Shown: positions 31,809-42,141 of the stretch, piece after piece
Layout of the letters: the number at the start of each line of letters is the position of its first letter
Position numbering within the stretch: position 1 is the first letter of the stretch
From: SHLQ01 sp964562985
GTDB lineage: Bacteria > Actinomycetota > Acidimicrobiia > Acidimicrobiales > SHLQ01
Direction: 5' to 3'
DNA length: 64,000 bases
Assembly: GCA_964562985.1 (NCBI GenBank)
Contig: CAZLWE010000009.1
Coordinates: 1-64,000 of the forward strand
Translations under genes and position numbers: made by a program
Notes under the pieces: model-generated
Databases searched by the model: none
Seen by the model: the letters and a program-made list of their open reading frames with translations, nothing else
Told to the model about the DNA's origin: nothing

Positions 31809-33559
31809 CCGCGGTCGTCAACCTTCTTCGCTTGCCGTCCCGCAGTGGCTTTTCCGGAGCCCGTATGGTGCTCATCGCCGCGGCGATGGTCGCGCTCGGT
31901 GCCGTCATGATCTGGAGGCTCGTGTCGCTCCAGGTGATCGAGCCCGAACGATTCCTTGAGTACGGCGAGTCCCAGCGCCTCCGGACACAGTCACTTGCCG
32001 CGGAGCGCGGAGCGATCGTCGACCGCAACGGCGTCGAACTCGCCGTCTCGAGTCCCCGTCAAAGTATTTGGGCCGATCCACGCCTCGTCCTCGACCCCGA
32101 AACGACTGCAGCCCAAATCGCCGCGCTCACCGGTGTTGACCACGACCAACTCGTTCGTCGCCTCTCGAACGAGGACGCGAAGTTCGCGTGGATGGCCCGT
32201 CAGCTGGAGGATGAGGTAGCCGCAGCGATCTTGAGTCTCGATCTACCTGGCATCTATCCGGTAGAGGAGCAGGCGCGGTTGACCCCGGCAGGCAGTGATG
32301 TCGCTCGCGGAATTCTCGGGCGTACCGATATCGACGGCATTGGCACCTCCGGCCTGGAGTCGCAATTCGATGAATTCTTGACCGGGGAACCGGGCCGCGT
32401 CGTCGTCGAACGCGGACTCGCGACCGGCGGTGGAAGGGCGGTCACGATCCCCGATGGCGAATTTGAGCTCATTTCGCCCGTCGAAGGGGATTCACTCGTC
32501 TTGACCTTGGACCGGACGGTTCAGTTCGAGGTCGAAAATCTGCTTCAAGCCGCGGTCGCCGAGGCGGGAGCGAACTCGGGCAGCGTCGTGGTTTCTCGAA
32601 CGGGGACCGGCGAGATCCTGGCGATGGCCAATGTTCGTCGGAGCAACGAGGGCGCGGTTGCGGTGACCGGTGAGAACCGAGCACTGACCTGGATCGCGGA
32701 ACCCGGGTCGATCAGCAAACCACTCGCGATTGCTGCGCTGCTCGAAGAGAACCTGATCTCCTCACAAACGACGGTCGAAGTTACCGACTCACTCGAGATC
32801 TACGACGTCGAGTACACCGATTCGATTCGCCACGACCAGAACATCCTCGATACGGGTCAGGTTCTGGCGGCGTCCTCGAATGTCGGCGTGGCTTTGTTGA
32901 TGGACCGAATCGATGATTCGACGTTCCATGGCTACCTCGAAGAGTTCGGACTCGGACGCCCAACGTCACTCGAATTCCCCGGCGAGTCCGCTGGCATTCT
33001 CCATGACGTGGATGACTGGACCGGTGTGTCCAGAACCCAAATCGCGATCGGCTACGAGTACGCCGCCACGCCGTTGCAGATGCTTCGGGCATACAACGTG
33101 TTCGCAAACGATGGTGTCTTGGTTGAACCACACCTCGTAGCTGGTATCCAATCGGCCGATGGTGACTTTGAGATCGTCAGTCCGCGCGAACAGGAACGTG
33201 TCATCTCCGAGGAGACTGCTCGAGAGATGACCTCGCTACTGGCCGGCGTGGTGAGCGAAGGTGGCACCGGACAGTTGGCATCGGTTCCGGGCTACGAAAT
33301 CGCCGGCAAGACGGGCACCGCCTTTGTTGCCCAACCCAACGGACGCTACGAAGACGACGCCGGAAACGTCCAGCTGGTGACGAGCTTCGCTGGGTACCTA
33401 CCTGCGGCGAACCCCGAACTCTCGATCATCGTGATGATCGAGGACCCCGAAGGTGACGCGTCGGGTGGCCGGATCGCCGCCCCGCTCTTTGGTGACATCT
33501 CGAACTTTGCCCTTCAGCACTTCCGGATTCCCCCGGCCGACGCGGTGGGGGCGCAATGA
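31805..33559 (+). CDS. ftsI: Septal peptidoglycan transpeptidase FtsI (class B PBP)
   Basis: A 584-residue penicillin-binding protein. N-terminal TM (about 20-40), pedestal domain with RGAIVDRNG, then the transpeptidase with SISK (active-site Ser in EPGSISKPLA), SSN in AASSNVGVAL and KTGT in IAGKTGTAFV. It cross-links septal peptidoglycan with FtsW. No C-terminal PASTA domain is present. ATGA overlaps on both sides. Confidence 0.95.
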   Translation: MTAVVNLLRLPSRSGFSGARMVLIAAAMVALGAVMIWRLVSLQVIEPERFLEYGESQRLRTQSLAAERGAIVDRNGVELAVSSPRQSIWADPRLVLDPETTAAQIAALTGVDHDQLVRRLSNEDAKFAWMARQLEDEVAAAILSLDLPGIYPVEEQARLTPAGSDVARGILGRTDIDGIGTSGLESQFDEFLTGEPGRVVVERGLATGGGRAVTIPDGEFELISPVEGDSLVLTLDRTVQFEVENLLQAAVAEAGANSGSVVVSRTGTGEILAMANVRRSNEGAVAVTGENRALTWIAEPGSISKPLAIAALLEENLISSQTTVEVTDSLEIYDVEYTDSIRHDQNILDTGQVLAASSNVGVALLMDRIDDSTFHGYLEEFGLGRPTSLEFPGESAGILHDVDDWTGVSRTQIAIGYEYAATPLQMLRAYNVFANDGVLVEPHLVAGIQSADGDFEIVSPREQERVISEETAREMTSLLAGVVSEGGTGQLASVPGYEIAGKTGTAFVAQPNGRYEDDAGNVQLVTSFAGYLPAANPELSIIVMIEDPEGDASGGRIAAPLFGDISNFALQHFRIPPADAVGAQ

Positions 33560-34986
33560 GCCTGGCGATCTCCACTTTGCTCGACCGACTAGGCGATGAC
33601 GCCCCGACACCCCCGCCCGAGGGGGATTTGTCCGTTTTGGTCGACGACGTCGTGATCGATTCGCGCCGAGTCCAAGCCGGGAGCCTCTTTTGCGCAATTC
33701 CGGGATCGACGCACGATGGCCACGACTATGTAGCCGCAGCAGGAGCTGCCGGAGCCGCGGCCGCCCTCGTGGAATCTCGAGTCGACGCGAAGATCCCACA
33801 GATCGTCGTCAACGATTCTCAACTGTGGACCGGTTGGCTGGCAGCAGCGATAGAGAACTTGCCGTCTGGCGAGGCCGACGTGGTTGGTGTTACCGGAACA
33901 AACGGCAAGACCTCCATCGTCACCCTCATCGAACACATCGTCAGCACGGCGGGAATGCCAGCAGCGTCGATGGGCACACTGACCGGTGCGCTAACCACCG
34001 CCGCAGCACCAGCGTTTCAGCGTGCTCTGCGCGACAGCGTGAGTCGGGGACACCGAGTCGTGGCGGCCGAGATCTCCTCGCATGCACTCGATCAGCAACG
34101 TGTCGCCGGGACCCGCTTCGCTGTCGCCGTATTCTCGAATCTGTCCCAAGATCACCTCGACTATCACCCGACCATGGAGCACTACTTCGAATCAAAGGCC
34201 CGACTCTTCGAGAAGCATCGGACGGCTGCTGCGGTCATCGATACATCCAATGAGTGGGGATCCCGCTTGGCCGCCTCGATAGCGATACCGACGACCGAGG
34301 TCGACGGAGCCGCCGTTAGCCAGAGCGCGGTGTTGAGCCCGGGCGGATCGAGTTTCGAATGGCGAGGGCATAACGTCGCGCTGCCGCTCGGAGGTCGATT
34401 CAGCGTGACCAACGCGGTTCTTGCTGCCGAGGCCACAGTCCTACTGGGGCTTGAGCCGCAACAGGTCGCTGAGGCCCTGGGGGCTGCTCCCCAGATACCC
34501 GGCCGGTTTGAGCTGGTCGATATGGGGCAAGATTTCGTGGTGATAGTCGACTATTCCCATACCCCCGCGAGCGTTGCTGCGGCCGTCCAAAGCGCCCGAG
34601 ACCTCACAGATTCTCGGGTACTTCTCGTCTTTGGTGCCGCGGGTGACCGCGATCCGGGGAAACGACCATTGATGGGAGCAGCGGCGAGCGCCGCCGATCA
34701 GCTCTACATCACGTCGGACAATCCACGAAGTGAAGATCCGGATGCGATCATTGCGCAGGTTCGGGCTGGGGTGACAGTCGACGATCCTGAATCGGTTCGT
34801 GCGATCGCCGATCGCGAGTCCGCTATCCACGCCGCGATCGCCGATGCGCGCGAAGGTGACGTCGTAGTTATCGCCGGTAAAGGCCACGAGGACTACCAAA
34901 TCATCGGTTCCGAACGCCGCGATTTCGACGACCGAGTCGTTGCGCGCTCCGCTCTGGTCGGTAACGGTGGGGACCTGAAAGCATGA
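33556..34986 (+). CDS. murE: UDP-MurNAc-tripeptide ligase
   Basis: A 476-residue Mur ligase. ATP-binding GVTGTNGKTSIVTLIEH, HALDQQRVAG and the C-terminal ligase domain with DNPRSEDPD. The DNPR signature is typical of enzymes adding meso-diaminopimelate rather than lysine, so DAP-type peptidoglycan is predicted. It is followed directly by mraY with a four-base overlap, with no murF between and no fused MurF domain. Confidence 0.95.
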   Translation: MSLAISTLLDRLGDDAPTPPPEGDLSVLVDDVVIDSRRVQAGSLFCAIPGSTHDGHDYVAAAGAAGAAAALVESRVDAKIPQIVVNDSQLWTGWLAAAIENLPSGEADVVGVTGTNGKTSIVTLIEHIVSTAGMPAASMGTLTGALTTAAAPAFQRALRDSVSRGHRVVAAEISSHALDQQRVAGTRFAVAVFSNLSQDHLDYHPTMEHYFESKARLFEKHRTAAAVIDTSNEWGSRLAASIAIPTTEVDGAAVSQSAVLSPGGSSFEWRGHNVALPLGGRFSVTNAVLAAEATVLLGLEPQQVAEALGAAPQIPGRFELVDMGQDFVVIVDYSHTPASVAAAVQSARDLTDSRVLLVFGAAGDRDPGKRPLMGAAASAADQLYITSDNPRSEDPDAIIAQVRAGVTVDDPESVRAIADRESAIHAAIADAREGDVVVIAGKGHEDYQIIGSERRDFDDRVVARSALVGNGGDLKA

Positions 34987-36041
34987 TTCGCCTCCTGATC
35001 GCCGCCGCCACCTCCGTTCTGGTGTCAACCGTCGGCACGCGTTTGCTCATCAATTTCCTCACCAAGGCCAAGGTTGGTCAGCCAATTCGCGAGGACGGGC
35101 CCGAGGGTCACATGGTCAAAGCGGGTACGCCAACGATGGGCGGCATTGCGATTCTCGTCGGCGCATTCGCCGGCTATATCGCCGCCGACGTCGCGAATCT
35201 CTTCGGCGTCGGTACGTCGATTATCTTCACCCGCACCGGCCTCATTGTCATGGGCACGATCCTCGCCACCGGACTGGTTGGCTTCCTCGACGACTGGATC
35301 AAGATCTCTCGTGAGCGCAACCTCGGACTGAACAAGACCGCCAAGATCGTTGGTCTTTTGACCGTCGCGATTGTCTTTGCCGTCCTCCAGCTCTCCTTGA
35401 CGTCCATCCACACGGAGTTGTCCTTCGTGCGTTTCGACTCGATCGGCGTCGACCTCGGCCAAACCCTGTGGGGTCTTTGGGCTGTGTTGTTGATCTTGGC
35501 CACCGCAAACGCGGTGAACCTGACCGATGGCCTCGATGGTCTTGCCTCTGGAGCCGCGATCTTGAACTTCTCGGGGTTCACGTTCATTGCGTTCTGGGCG
35601 TTTCGAAATCCGGAGATCTACGACATTCCACATGCCCTCGACCTCGCCGTTATTTCGGTGTCGATGCTGGGGGGCTGCGTTGGCTTTCTCTGGTACAACG
35701 CCGCACCGGCACAGATCTTTATGGGCGACACCGGTTCGCTTGCCATCGGTGCTGCGCTCGCCGCACTCGCGCTCAGCACGAACACGCATCTTCTATTGCC
35801 GATCATGGGGGCGTTGTTCGTCGCCGAGACGGTTTCGGTGATCCTCCAGGTCGGGGTGTTCCGGTTCGCGAACGGCAAGCGACTCTTCCGAATGGCGCCG
35901 ATTCACCATCATTTCGAATTGAAAGGCTGGCCAGAAACTCGTGTCATCATCCGCTTCTGGCTCGTCTCGGGACTAACCACAGGTGTCGGCCTCGGCCTCT
36001 TCTACGCCGACTCCATTCAGCAGGGGGTAGGTGGCCTATGA
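34983..36041 (+). CDS. mraY: Phospho-MurNAc-pentapeptide translocase
   Basis: A 352-residue membrane enzyme with about ten TM helices that makes lipid I. Conserved elements: GHMVKAGTPTMGG, FLDDWIKI (Mg-binding Asp pair), NLTDGLDGLASG, FMGDTGSLAIG and PIHHHFELKGWPE. Overlaps murE and murD by four bases. Confidence 0.96.
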   Translation: MIRLLIAAATSVLVSTVGTRLLINFLTKAKVGQPIREDGPEGHMVKAGTPTMGGIAILVGAFAGYIAADVANLFGVGTSIIFTRTGLIVMGTILATGLVGFLDDWIKISRERNLGLNKTAKIVGLLTVAIVFAVLQLSLTSIHTELSFVRFDSIGVDLGQTLWGLWAVLLILATANAVNLTDGLDGLASGAAILNFSGFTFIAFWAFRNPEIYDIPHALDLAVISVSMLGGCVGFLWYNAAPAQIFMGDTGSLAIGAALAALALSTNTHLLLPIMGALFVAETVSVILQVGVFRFANGKRLFRMAPIHHHFELKGWPETRVIIRFWLVSGLTTGVGLGLFYADSIQQGVGGL

Positions 36042-37414
36042 GCCTTCCCCTGCTCAACGAGGTAGTCGTGCTCGGGCTTGGCGTCGCCGGGCGAGCGGCC
36101 GCCCGTGCCCTCACGAAGCGAGGCTACCGAGTGGTCGCGTTCGAGGATTCACCAACAGAGGACACTGTCGACTTCGCGGCCGAGCATGGGATCGTCTTGC
36201 ACGCTGCGCCGGGTAGCGCAGATCGTAAAGAGGCCTTCGTAAGCGCTACGGCGTTTCTTCCTAGCCCCGGCGTACCTGAGAGCCATGGGGCCTTCGACGA
36301 GGCAGCCGCGCACGGTGTTCCAACGATCTCGGAGTTCGACCTTGCTCGCCTGTGGGATCAACGGCCCCTCGTGGCCATTACGGGAACTGACGGGAAGACC
36401 TCGGTGACGATGCTTACCGTCGCGATGCTGGAGGCTTCGGGCGTTCGCGCCGCCGGCGTCGGAAACACCGAGACCCCCCTCGTGGAAGCCATCGACGATC
36501 CGACCGTCGATGTCTTTGTTGTTGAAGCCTCGTCGTTTCGATTGGGACACAGCCAAGAGTTCTTACCGGTCGCCGCAGCATGGCTGAACTTCAGTCCCGA
36601 TCATCTCGACGTCCACAGCTCCCTCGACCACTACGAGCAGGCGAAAGCGAAGATCTGGGCGTCGATCCCCGACGACGGTCTCGTCGTCGCCCCAGCTGAT
36701 GATCCGGTCGTGCTCAAGCATCTCCCTGCGGGCCGTGCCACCGTGATCGTGTCGTCGGCAACGCTGGAGTCGAACCAGGTCGTGCCCGTCGACGACCTTC
36801 GTCTCGGTCATGTGCTGGACGGTGATTTGGTGCTACACGGTGAGCGCATCTGCTCGGTAGAGGAACTGCCGCGGACATTCCCCCATGACATCTCCAACTC
36901 GATCGCCGCAGCGGCACTCGCCCGTCGGGTTGGCGCAACGAACGACGGAATCGCAGAGGCCTTACGTGGCTTTACCGTGCCGCCTCATCGGATTCAACGG
37001 GTCCGTTCGGTCGATGGAGTCGAGTTCTACAACGACTCCAAGGCAACTGTTCCCCACGCCGTGGCAACCGCAGTTCGATCCTTCGACCGAGTCGTACTTA
37101 TAGCCGGTGGACGCAACAAGGGACTCGACCTGGCACCGATGGCCGAAACCGCCGACCGAGTCCGCGCCGTCGTGGCGATCGGTGATGCAGCGGACGCGAT
37201 CGAGTCGGTGTTCACCGACATCGTTCCGACCGTTCGTGCTGACGGCATGGCCGATGCGGTCGACAAGGCCCGAACCCTCGCAGCGCCAGGTGATGTGGTG
37301 CTGCTCTCCCCGGGCTGCACTTCTTTCGACGCCTACAGCAGCTACGGCGAGCGGGGGAACCATTTCATGGAAATCGTGGAGCAACTACAGCCAGAAGCCC
37401 AGGAGGCTCGGTGA
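36038..37414 (+). CDS. murD: UDP-MurNAc-L-alanine:D-glutamate ligase
   Basis: A 458-residue Mur ligase. N-terminal Rossmann-like LGLGVAGRAAARAL, ATP loop ITGTDGKTSVTML, VEASSFRL, FSPDHLDVH, FYNDSKATVPHA and VLLSPGCTSFDAYS, all typical of MurD. The frame is open from 35468 inside mraY, but ATG 36038 overlaps the mraY stop and starts the fold correctly. Confidence 0.95.
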   Translation: MSLPLLNEVVVLGLGVAGRAAARALTKRGYRVVAFEDSPTEDTVDFAAEHGIVLHAAPGSADRKEAFVSATAFLPSPGVPESHGAFDEAAAHGVPTISEFDLARLWDQRPLVAITGTDGKTSVTMLTVAMLEASGVRAAGVGNTETPLVEAIDDPTVDVFVVEASSFRLGHSQEFLPVAAAWLNFSPDHLDVHSSLDHYEQAKAKIWASIPDDGLVVAPADDPVVLKHLPAGRATVIVSSATLESNQVVPVDDLRLGHVLDGDLVLHGERICSVEELPRTFPHDISNSIAAAALARRVGATNDGIAEALRGFTVPPHRIQRVRSVDGVEFYNDSKATVPHAVATAVRSFDRVVLIAGGRNKGLDLAPMAETADRVRAVVAIGDAADAIESVFTDIVPTVRADGMADAVDKARTLAAPGDVVLLSPGCTSFDAYSSYGERGNHFMEIVEQLQPEAQEAR

Positions 37415-38658
37415 CACAGACAACGACACGTCGTACATCCTCACGCCGTAAACCCGCGAGTCGCGGACGTAGCGCAAGTGGGCGCCGCAGGGCACCTGCG
37501 ACTCGTCCTCGCAACGCGCCCAATCGTCCTCGTAGTGCGACGAGAACGAAGTCCGCGTCGAGGCGAACCACCGTCCCCACTTCGGCCACACCATTTCTCA
37601 TCTTGCTCGGATTGGTGATCTCGTTCTCGCTGCTCGGTCTCACCATGGTGCTCTCGGCATCGTCGGTGGACTCGCTGACAACGACCGGCTCCCCCTGGGG
37701 CCAATTCAAGTCGCAGGCGATGTGGCTCGGTATCGGCGTTGCTGCATGCGCGGTTGGCGCGTTTCTCGATCATCGGTTGCTGCGACGGTTCACGGTCCCG
37801 ATTTTGGTCGTTTCGCTCGTGCTGCTCGTCATGGTGCTGCTCCCGTGGTTTGGCGTCTCGGTCAACGGCGCGCAGCGGTGGCTCCGTCTCGGGCCGATTC
37901 AGTTTCAGCCCTCGGAGGCTGCGAAGTTCGCGCTCGCATTGTTCGCCGCGGATAATTTGGCTCGCTCCAAGACGGTCGGAAACACCCGTCAGCTCAAGCC
38001 AATCTTGTTCGTGTTGGTCACCTACGGGGCGCTCATCTTGCTCCAACCCAACTTGGGAACCACGATCATCATGTTCGTCATTGGAATCTCGGCGCTGTTT
38101 GCGAGTGGTGTCCGGTTGTCGATCGTTGCGCTGATCGGCCTGGTCGGCGCCAGCGCTGCAGGACTACTCGCCTACCTAACGCCGTTTCGTCGCAATCGAC
38201 TCCTCGCTTTTCTCGACCCATGGGCAGATCCGCTCGGCGACGGCTGGCAGACGATCCAGTCGCTGGTCTCGGTAGCCAACGGCGGTGTTACCGGTGTCGG
38301 CATTGGAGAAAGCCGGGGCAAATTCGGCTTTCTCCCCGAGGCACACAACGACTTCGTGTTTGCGGTAACCGCCGAGGAGTTTGGTCTCGTCGGCGCCGTG
38401 ACAGTAGTGGTGGGCTACGTCGTGTTCGGGTTGGTTTCGCTGGTCATCGCTCGCCGAGCGGACCGGTTCGGTGGCCTGCTCGTCGTCGCCATCGCCTCGT
38501 GGATCCTGGCACAAGCGTTCATCAACATTGGATCCGTTCTCGGTGTCATGCCGATCACCGGCGTCCCGCTGCCCTTCATGTCCGCGGGCGGTACCTCGCT
38601 CGTTGTCACCCTCGGCGCCGTGGGCGTGATGCTCAACGTTGCGCGGAGGGCGCAGTGA
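37411..38658 (+). CDS. ftsW: Septal peptidoglycan polymerase FtsW (SEDS)
   Basis: A 415-residue SEDS protein with ten predicted TM helices after an unusually long basic N-terminus (about 55 residues rich in Arg/Ser/Thr). Core motifs: NGAQRWLRLGPIQFQPSE, LLQPNLGTT, FLPEAHNDFVFAV and VPLPFMSAGGTSL. It polymerises lipid II with FtsI. GTG 37411 overlaps the murD stop. Confidence 0.95.
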   Translation: MTQTTTRRTSSRRKPASRGRSASGRRRAPATRPRNAPNRPRSATRTKSASRRTTVPTSATPFLILLGLVISFSLLGLTMVLSASSVDSLTTTGSPWGQFKSQAMWLGIGVAACAVGAFLDHRLLRRFTVPILVVSLVLLVMVLLPWFGVSVNGAQRWLRLGPIQFQPSEAAKFALALFAADNLARSKTVGNTRQLKPILFVLVTYGALILLQPNLGTTIIMFVIGISALFASGVRLSIVALIGLVGASAAGLLAYLTPFRRNRLLAFLDPWADPLGDGWQTIQSLVSVANGGVTGVGIGESRGKFGFLPEAHNDFVFAVTAEEFGLVGAVTVVVGYVVFGLVSLVIARRADRFGGLLVVAIASWILAQAFINIGSVLGVMPITGVPLPFMSAGGTSLVVTLGAVGVMLNVARRAQ

Positions 38659-39803
38659 CCCAACCGACCACCGCGCGCGTGCGGGTGATGATCGTCGGTG
38701 GTGGTACGGCCGGGCATGTTCTTCCGGGCGTCGCCATTGGAAGAGAACTCGTCGACCGTGGTTTGCTTCCCGAAGATATCCATTTCGTTGGTTCGGATCG
38801 GGGGGTGGAAGCCAAGATCGTTCCGGAGGCGGGATTCGATGTCACCTTGCTTCCCGGACGTGGAATTGCCCGTCGGTTGACCCGCGACAACATCGGTGCG
38901 GTAGTCGGACTGGCGAAGGCCTTTGGTGAATCGATGCGTTTACTCGATGCAATGCATCCTGATGTCGTGGTCGCCTTGGGCGGATACGCAAGCGTCCCTG
39001 CCGGCTTGGGGGCGATTTTGCGCCGGATTCCCGTCGTGGTCGCGGAACAGAACGCCGTACCGGGCTTGGCGAACAAACTGATCGGGCAATTCGCTCGGGC
39101 GTGCGCCATCTCCTACGAAGGCACCGACCTGCCCCGCGCTACCTGGACGGGGAACCCGGTTCGACCGGCGATCCTCGACGTCGCAGAGAATTATGAAACG
39201 CGCCGGGCCACCGCCAGAGAGCGATTCGGCCTGAGTAAGAACCAACACCACGTCGTCGTCTTTGGTGGATCGCTCGGCGCTCGAACGATCAACAACGCGA
39301 CCGTCGGTGCGCTCGGTCAACTTGGAGGGAGAGACGACATCGTCATTCGCCACATCATCGGTCGGCGCGACTTCGCCAGCGTTACAGACGCTGTTGGGTC
39401 GGGCCCCGACAACTACGTGCCTATCGAGTACGAGGACGATATGGCCAGCGTCTACGCATCGGCGGACTTGGTCGTGTGTCGTGCGGGTGCAACCAGCTGT
39501 GCCGAGTTGGCGGTCACGAACACCCCGGCTGTGCTCGTACCGCTGCCAGGTGCTCCCGGCGATCATCAGACGGCGAACGGCCGAGCGCTCGAAGCCGTCG
39601 GCGGTGCCGAGGTCCTTCCCGACGCCACTTTCGATGCCGAGTTAATGACCGCCACGGTCACCCGATTGCTCGCGAAACCCGAGATCCTGGCTTCCATGCG
39701 GGAAGGCTCCGGGCGTGCTGCTCGACCTGACGCAGCATCGGCTGTGGTCGACCTGATCACGCCGTTCGTCAGCGCCGCTCTTGAAACGAGTACCGGCCAG
39801 TGA
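38655..39803 (+). CDS. murG: UDP-GlcNAc:lipid I GlcNAc-transferase
   Basis: A 382-residue GT28 enzyme making lipid II. VGGGTAGHVLPGVAIG, ALGGYASVPAGLGA, VAEQNAVPGLANK, FGGSLGARTIN and CRAGATSCAEL are the expected MurG motifs. GTG 38655 overlaps ftsW; the longer upstream frame is a shadow of ftsW. Confidence 0.95.
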   Translation: MTQPTTARVRVMIVGGGTAGHVLPGVAIGRELVDRGLLPEDIHFVGSDRGVEAKIVPEAGFDVTLLPGRGIARRLTRDNIGAVVGLAKAFGESMRLLDAMHPDVVVALGGYASVPAGLGAILRRIPVVVAEQNAVPGLANKLIGQFARACAISYEGTDLPRATWTGNPVRPAILDVAENYETRRATARERFGLSKNQHHVVVFGGSLGARTINNATVGALGQLGGRDDIVIRHIIGRRDFASVTDAVGSGPDNYVPIEYEDDMASVYASADLVVCRAGATSCAELAVTNTPAVLVPLPGAPGDHQTANGRALEAVGGAEVLPDATFDAELMTATVTRLLAKPEILASMREGSGRAARPDAASAVVDLITPFVSAALETSTGQ

Positions 39804-41173
39804 CGAAGACCAATCTCGAAACGCCACAAACGATCCACCTGATCGGGATCGGTGGCGCGGGTATGGCGGCGATCGCTGAGGTCCTCCATGGCTCTGGCCA
39901 TACGGTCACCGGCAGCGACCTCACTGCATCAGCCGCATTTGAACGTCTGGTGGCCATGGGAGTCGGCGCCGTCGTCGGACACGATCCGCGCAACGTGGGC
40001 AACCCGGACATCGTGTGCCGCTCCACTTCGATACCCGACACCAACGTCGAAGTTCTCGAGTACGAGGGACGTGGTGGAACCGTCCTACGCCGAGGTGAAC
40101 TCCTCACAGCCATGACGTCGGCATCGCGGACGGTCGCCGTGGCAGGAACACACGGCAAGACGACCACGTCGTCGATGCTGGCGGTGATTGCCGAGAAGGC
40201 GGGTGCCGAGCCGACCTACATCATCGGCGGCGACGTCAAAGACCTCGGAAGCGGCGCCACGGCTGGATCGGGGGAGTGGTTCATCATCGAAGCCGACGAG
40301 AGTGATGGTTCCGGGTTCGCGCTCGGTCACACGATCGGCGTGGTCACCAATGTGGAACCCGATCACCTCGAGTTCTATGGCAGCGAACAAGCGATGCGGG
40401 ACGCCTTTGCAGCCTTCGTTGCGGAGTCCGACGTCGCGGTGGTCTGTGCCGATGATGAGGGTGCATTCGCGTTGGCCCAAGGCTCGAACGCCGTGACCTA
40501 CGGTGCCCAGGAGGGCTCGACCTACGAAATGCGCGACATCGTCCGCAGCGAAGAGGCGACGACGTTCGCCTTGCATCGCGGAGGTTTGCCGCTCGGACAG
40601 CTCCGAGTCCCCATGCCAGGTCTGCACAACGCACGGAACGCGACAGCGGCGGCCGCAGCTGCGCTAGAGATGGGTTTGCCGTTCCGGTCGATACAAAGTG
40701 CACTCGGCGGCTTTTCGGGCGTGGGACGGCGCTTCGATGACCGAGGAACACTGAACGGCATCGACTTCATCGACGACTACGCGCACCTCCCGACCGAAGT
40801 AAACGCTGCGCTTTCGGCGGCCGTTGATACTCGTCACGACCGGATCGTGACCATCTTCCAACCGCACCGATACAGCCGAACCCAAGCGCTATGGCAAGAC
40901 TTCACCGGCTGTTTCACCGAAGCCGATCTCTTGATCATCACCGGTATCTACTCCTCAGGCGAGACTCCTCGTGAGGGAGTCTCCGGTCAGCTGATCGTCG
41001 ATGCGGTCCAGGCCGGGAGTGAACCTCCGTCGATCATCTACCACGAAGACCGCACGACCCTCGCCCAGGCTGTTGCCGACATGCTCGCACCTGGCGACCT
41101 CTGCTTGACGTTGGGCGCGGGAGACTCGGTCACCCTGGCCGACGAGATCCAAGCGATCCTCGGGGGCTCATGA
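39800..41173 (+). CDS. murC: UDP-MurNAc:L-alanine ligase
   Basis: A 457-residue Mur ligase. HLIGIGGAGMAAIAEVL at the N-terminus, ATP loop AGTHGKTTTSSML, EADESDGSG, NVEPDHLEFYG, DDYAHLPTEV and FQPHRYSRT identify MurC. GTG 39800 overlaps murG by four bases; the stop overlaps murB. Confidence 0.96.
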   Translation: MTKTNLETPQTIHLIGIGGAGMAAIAEVLHGSGHTVTGSDLTASAAFERLVAMGVGAVVGHDPRNVGNPDIVCRSTSIPDTNVEVLEYEGRGGTVLRRGELLTAMTSASRTVAVAGTHGKTTTSSMLAVIAEKAGAEPTYIIGGDVKDLGSGATAGSGEWFIIEADESDGSGFALGHTIGVVTNVEPDHLEFYGSEQAMRDAFAAFVAESDVAVVCADDEGAFALAQGSNAVTYGAQEGSTYEMRDIVRSEEATTFALHRGGLPLGQLRVPMPGLHNARNATAAAAAALEMGLPFRSIQSALGGFSGVGRRFDDRGTLNGIDFIDDYAHLPTEVNAALSAAVDTRHDRIVTIFQPHRYSRTQALWQDFTGCFTEADLLIITGIYSSGETPREGVSGQLIVDAVQAGSEPPSIIYHEDRTTLAQAVADMLAPGDLCLTLGAGDSVTLADEIQAILGGS

Positions 41174-42141
41174 CTCTCGCGTGGTTGGCCGAACGCCTGA
41201 GAGGCCTCGACGGGGTCACCGTCGAATCGTCTTTCGGCGCCGGTGCGCTCTGCACGTACCGGGTCGGAGGTCCGCTCGCCCTTTTCGTACGGGTCGATGC
41301 GCTGAGCGCACTCGATGATGTCGTCGGGGCGATCGCTGATTCCGGAATCCCGACCTTGCCGATCGGTAAGGGCTCCAATCTGTTGGTCGCCGACGCCGGG
41401 TTCGATGGGGTCGCGCTCATGCTCGGTGACGACTTCGATGACGTGGTTTTTGATGGCGACACCGTCCATGCCGGCGCCGCCGCCGCTTTGCCGGTGGTGG
41501 CTCGTGCCACGGTCGCTCAAGACCTGACCGGATTTGAGTGGGCTGTCGGTGTTCCCGGTTCGATCGGTGGGGCCGTTCGGATGAACGCCGGAGGACACGG
41601 CTCGGATATGGCGGCTTCACTCACCCACGTGCGCGTCGCAGACCTTTCGACCGGCCAGGTCACGACCCGAGCGGTCGACGACCTTGAGCTGGGATATCGC
41701 CGTTCGAATCTCGGACCTGAGCAGATCGTCATCGGTGCGACACTACGGCTCGAACATGCCACCGGAGGCGAAGCGGGCGCGTCCGAGCTGAAAGAGATCG
41801 TCGGATGGCGACGAGCTCATCAACCCGGGGGAGCGAACGCAGGCTCGGTATTTACGAATCCACCCGGGGACTCGGCCGGACGTCTCATCGACGCTGCAGG
41901 ACTCAAAGGGTTGCGCGTGGGGACGGCTACGGTGTCGGACAAACACGCCAACTTCATTCAGGCCGACCCCGACGGCTCAGCCGACGACGTCCTGGCGCTC
42001 ATGGCCGAGATCGTCGATCGCGTCTCGGATACGTTCGACGTCCGTCTTTACGCAGAGACCGTTCTGGTGGGCTTTGCTCACAAACTTGTCGACCATGTGC
42101 AGGCCGGGGCCCATCTTGGAGGAGAATTAGACGATGACTGA
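41170..42141 (+). CDS. murB: UDP-N-acetylenolpyruvoylglucosamine reductase
   Basis: A 323-residue FAD enzyme forming UDP-MurNAc. TYRVGGPLALFVRV, IGKGSNLLVAD, VPGSIGGAVRMNAGGHG, LGYRRSNL and GSVFTNPPGDSAGRLID are conserved. Only one Ser-type proton donor region is seen, fitting the shorter type. Its place between murC and ftsQ fits the cluster logic. Overlaps ftsQ by eight bases. Confidence 0.95.
   Translation: MTLAWLAERLRGLDGVTVESSFGAGALCTYRVGGPLALFVRVDALSALDDVVGAIADSGIPTLPIGKGSNLLVADAGFDGVALMLGDDFDDVVFDGDTVHAGAAAALPVVARATVAQDLTGFEWAVGVPGSIGGAVRMNAGGHGSDMAASLTHVRVADLSTGQVTTRAVDDLELGYRRSNLGPEQIVIGATLRLEHATGGEAGASELKEIVGWRRAHQPGGANAGSVFTNPPGDSAGRLIDAAGLKGLRVGTATVSDKHANFIQADPDGSADDVLALMAEIVDRVSDTFDVRLYAETVLVGFAHKLVDHVQAGAHLGGELDDD

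Noticed and set aside
35468..36037. Extension of murD into mraY
   Set aside because: The extra residues are a frame-shifted shadow of mraY; ATG 36038 gives the normal MurD N-terminus.
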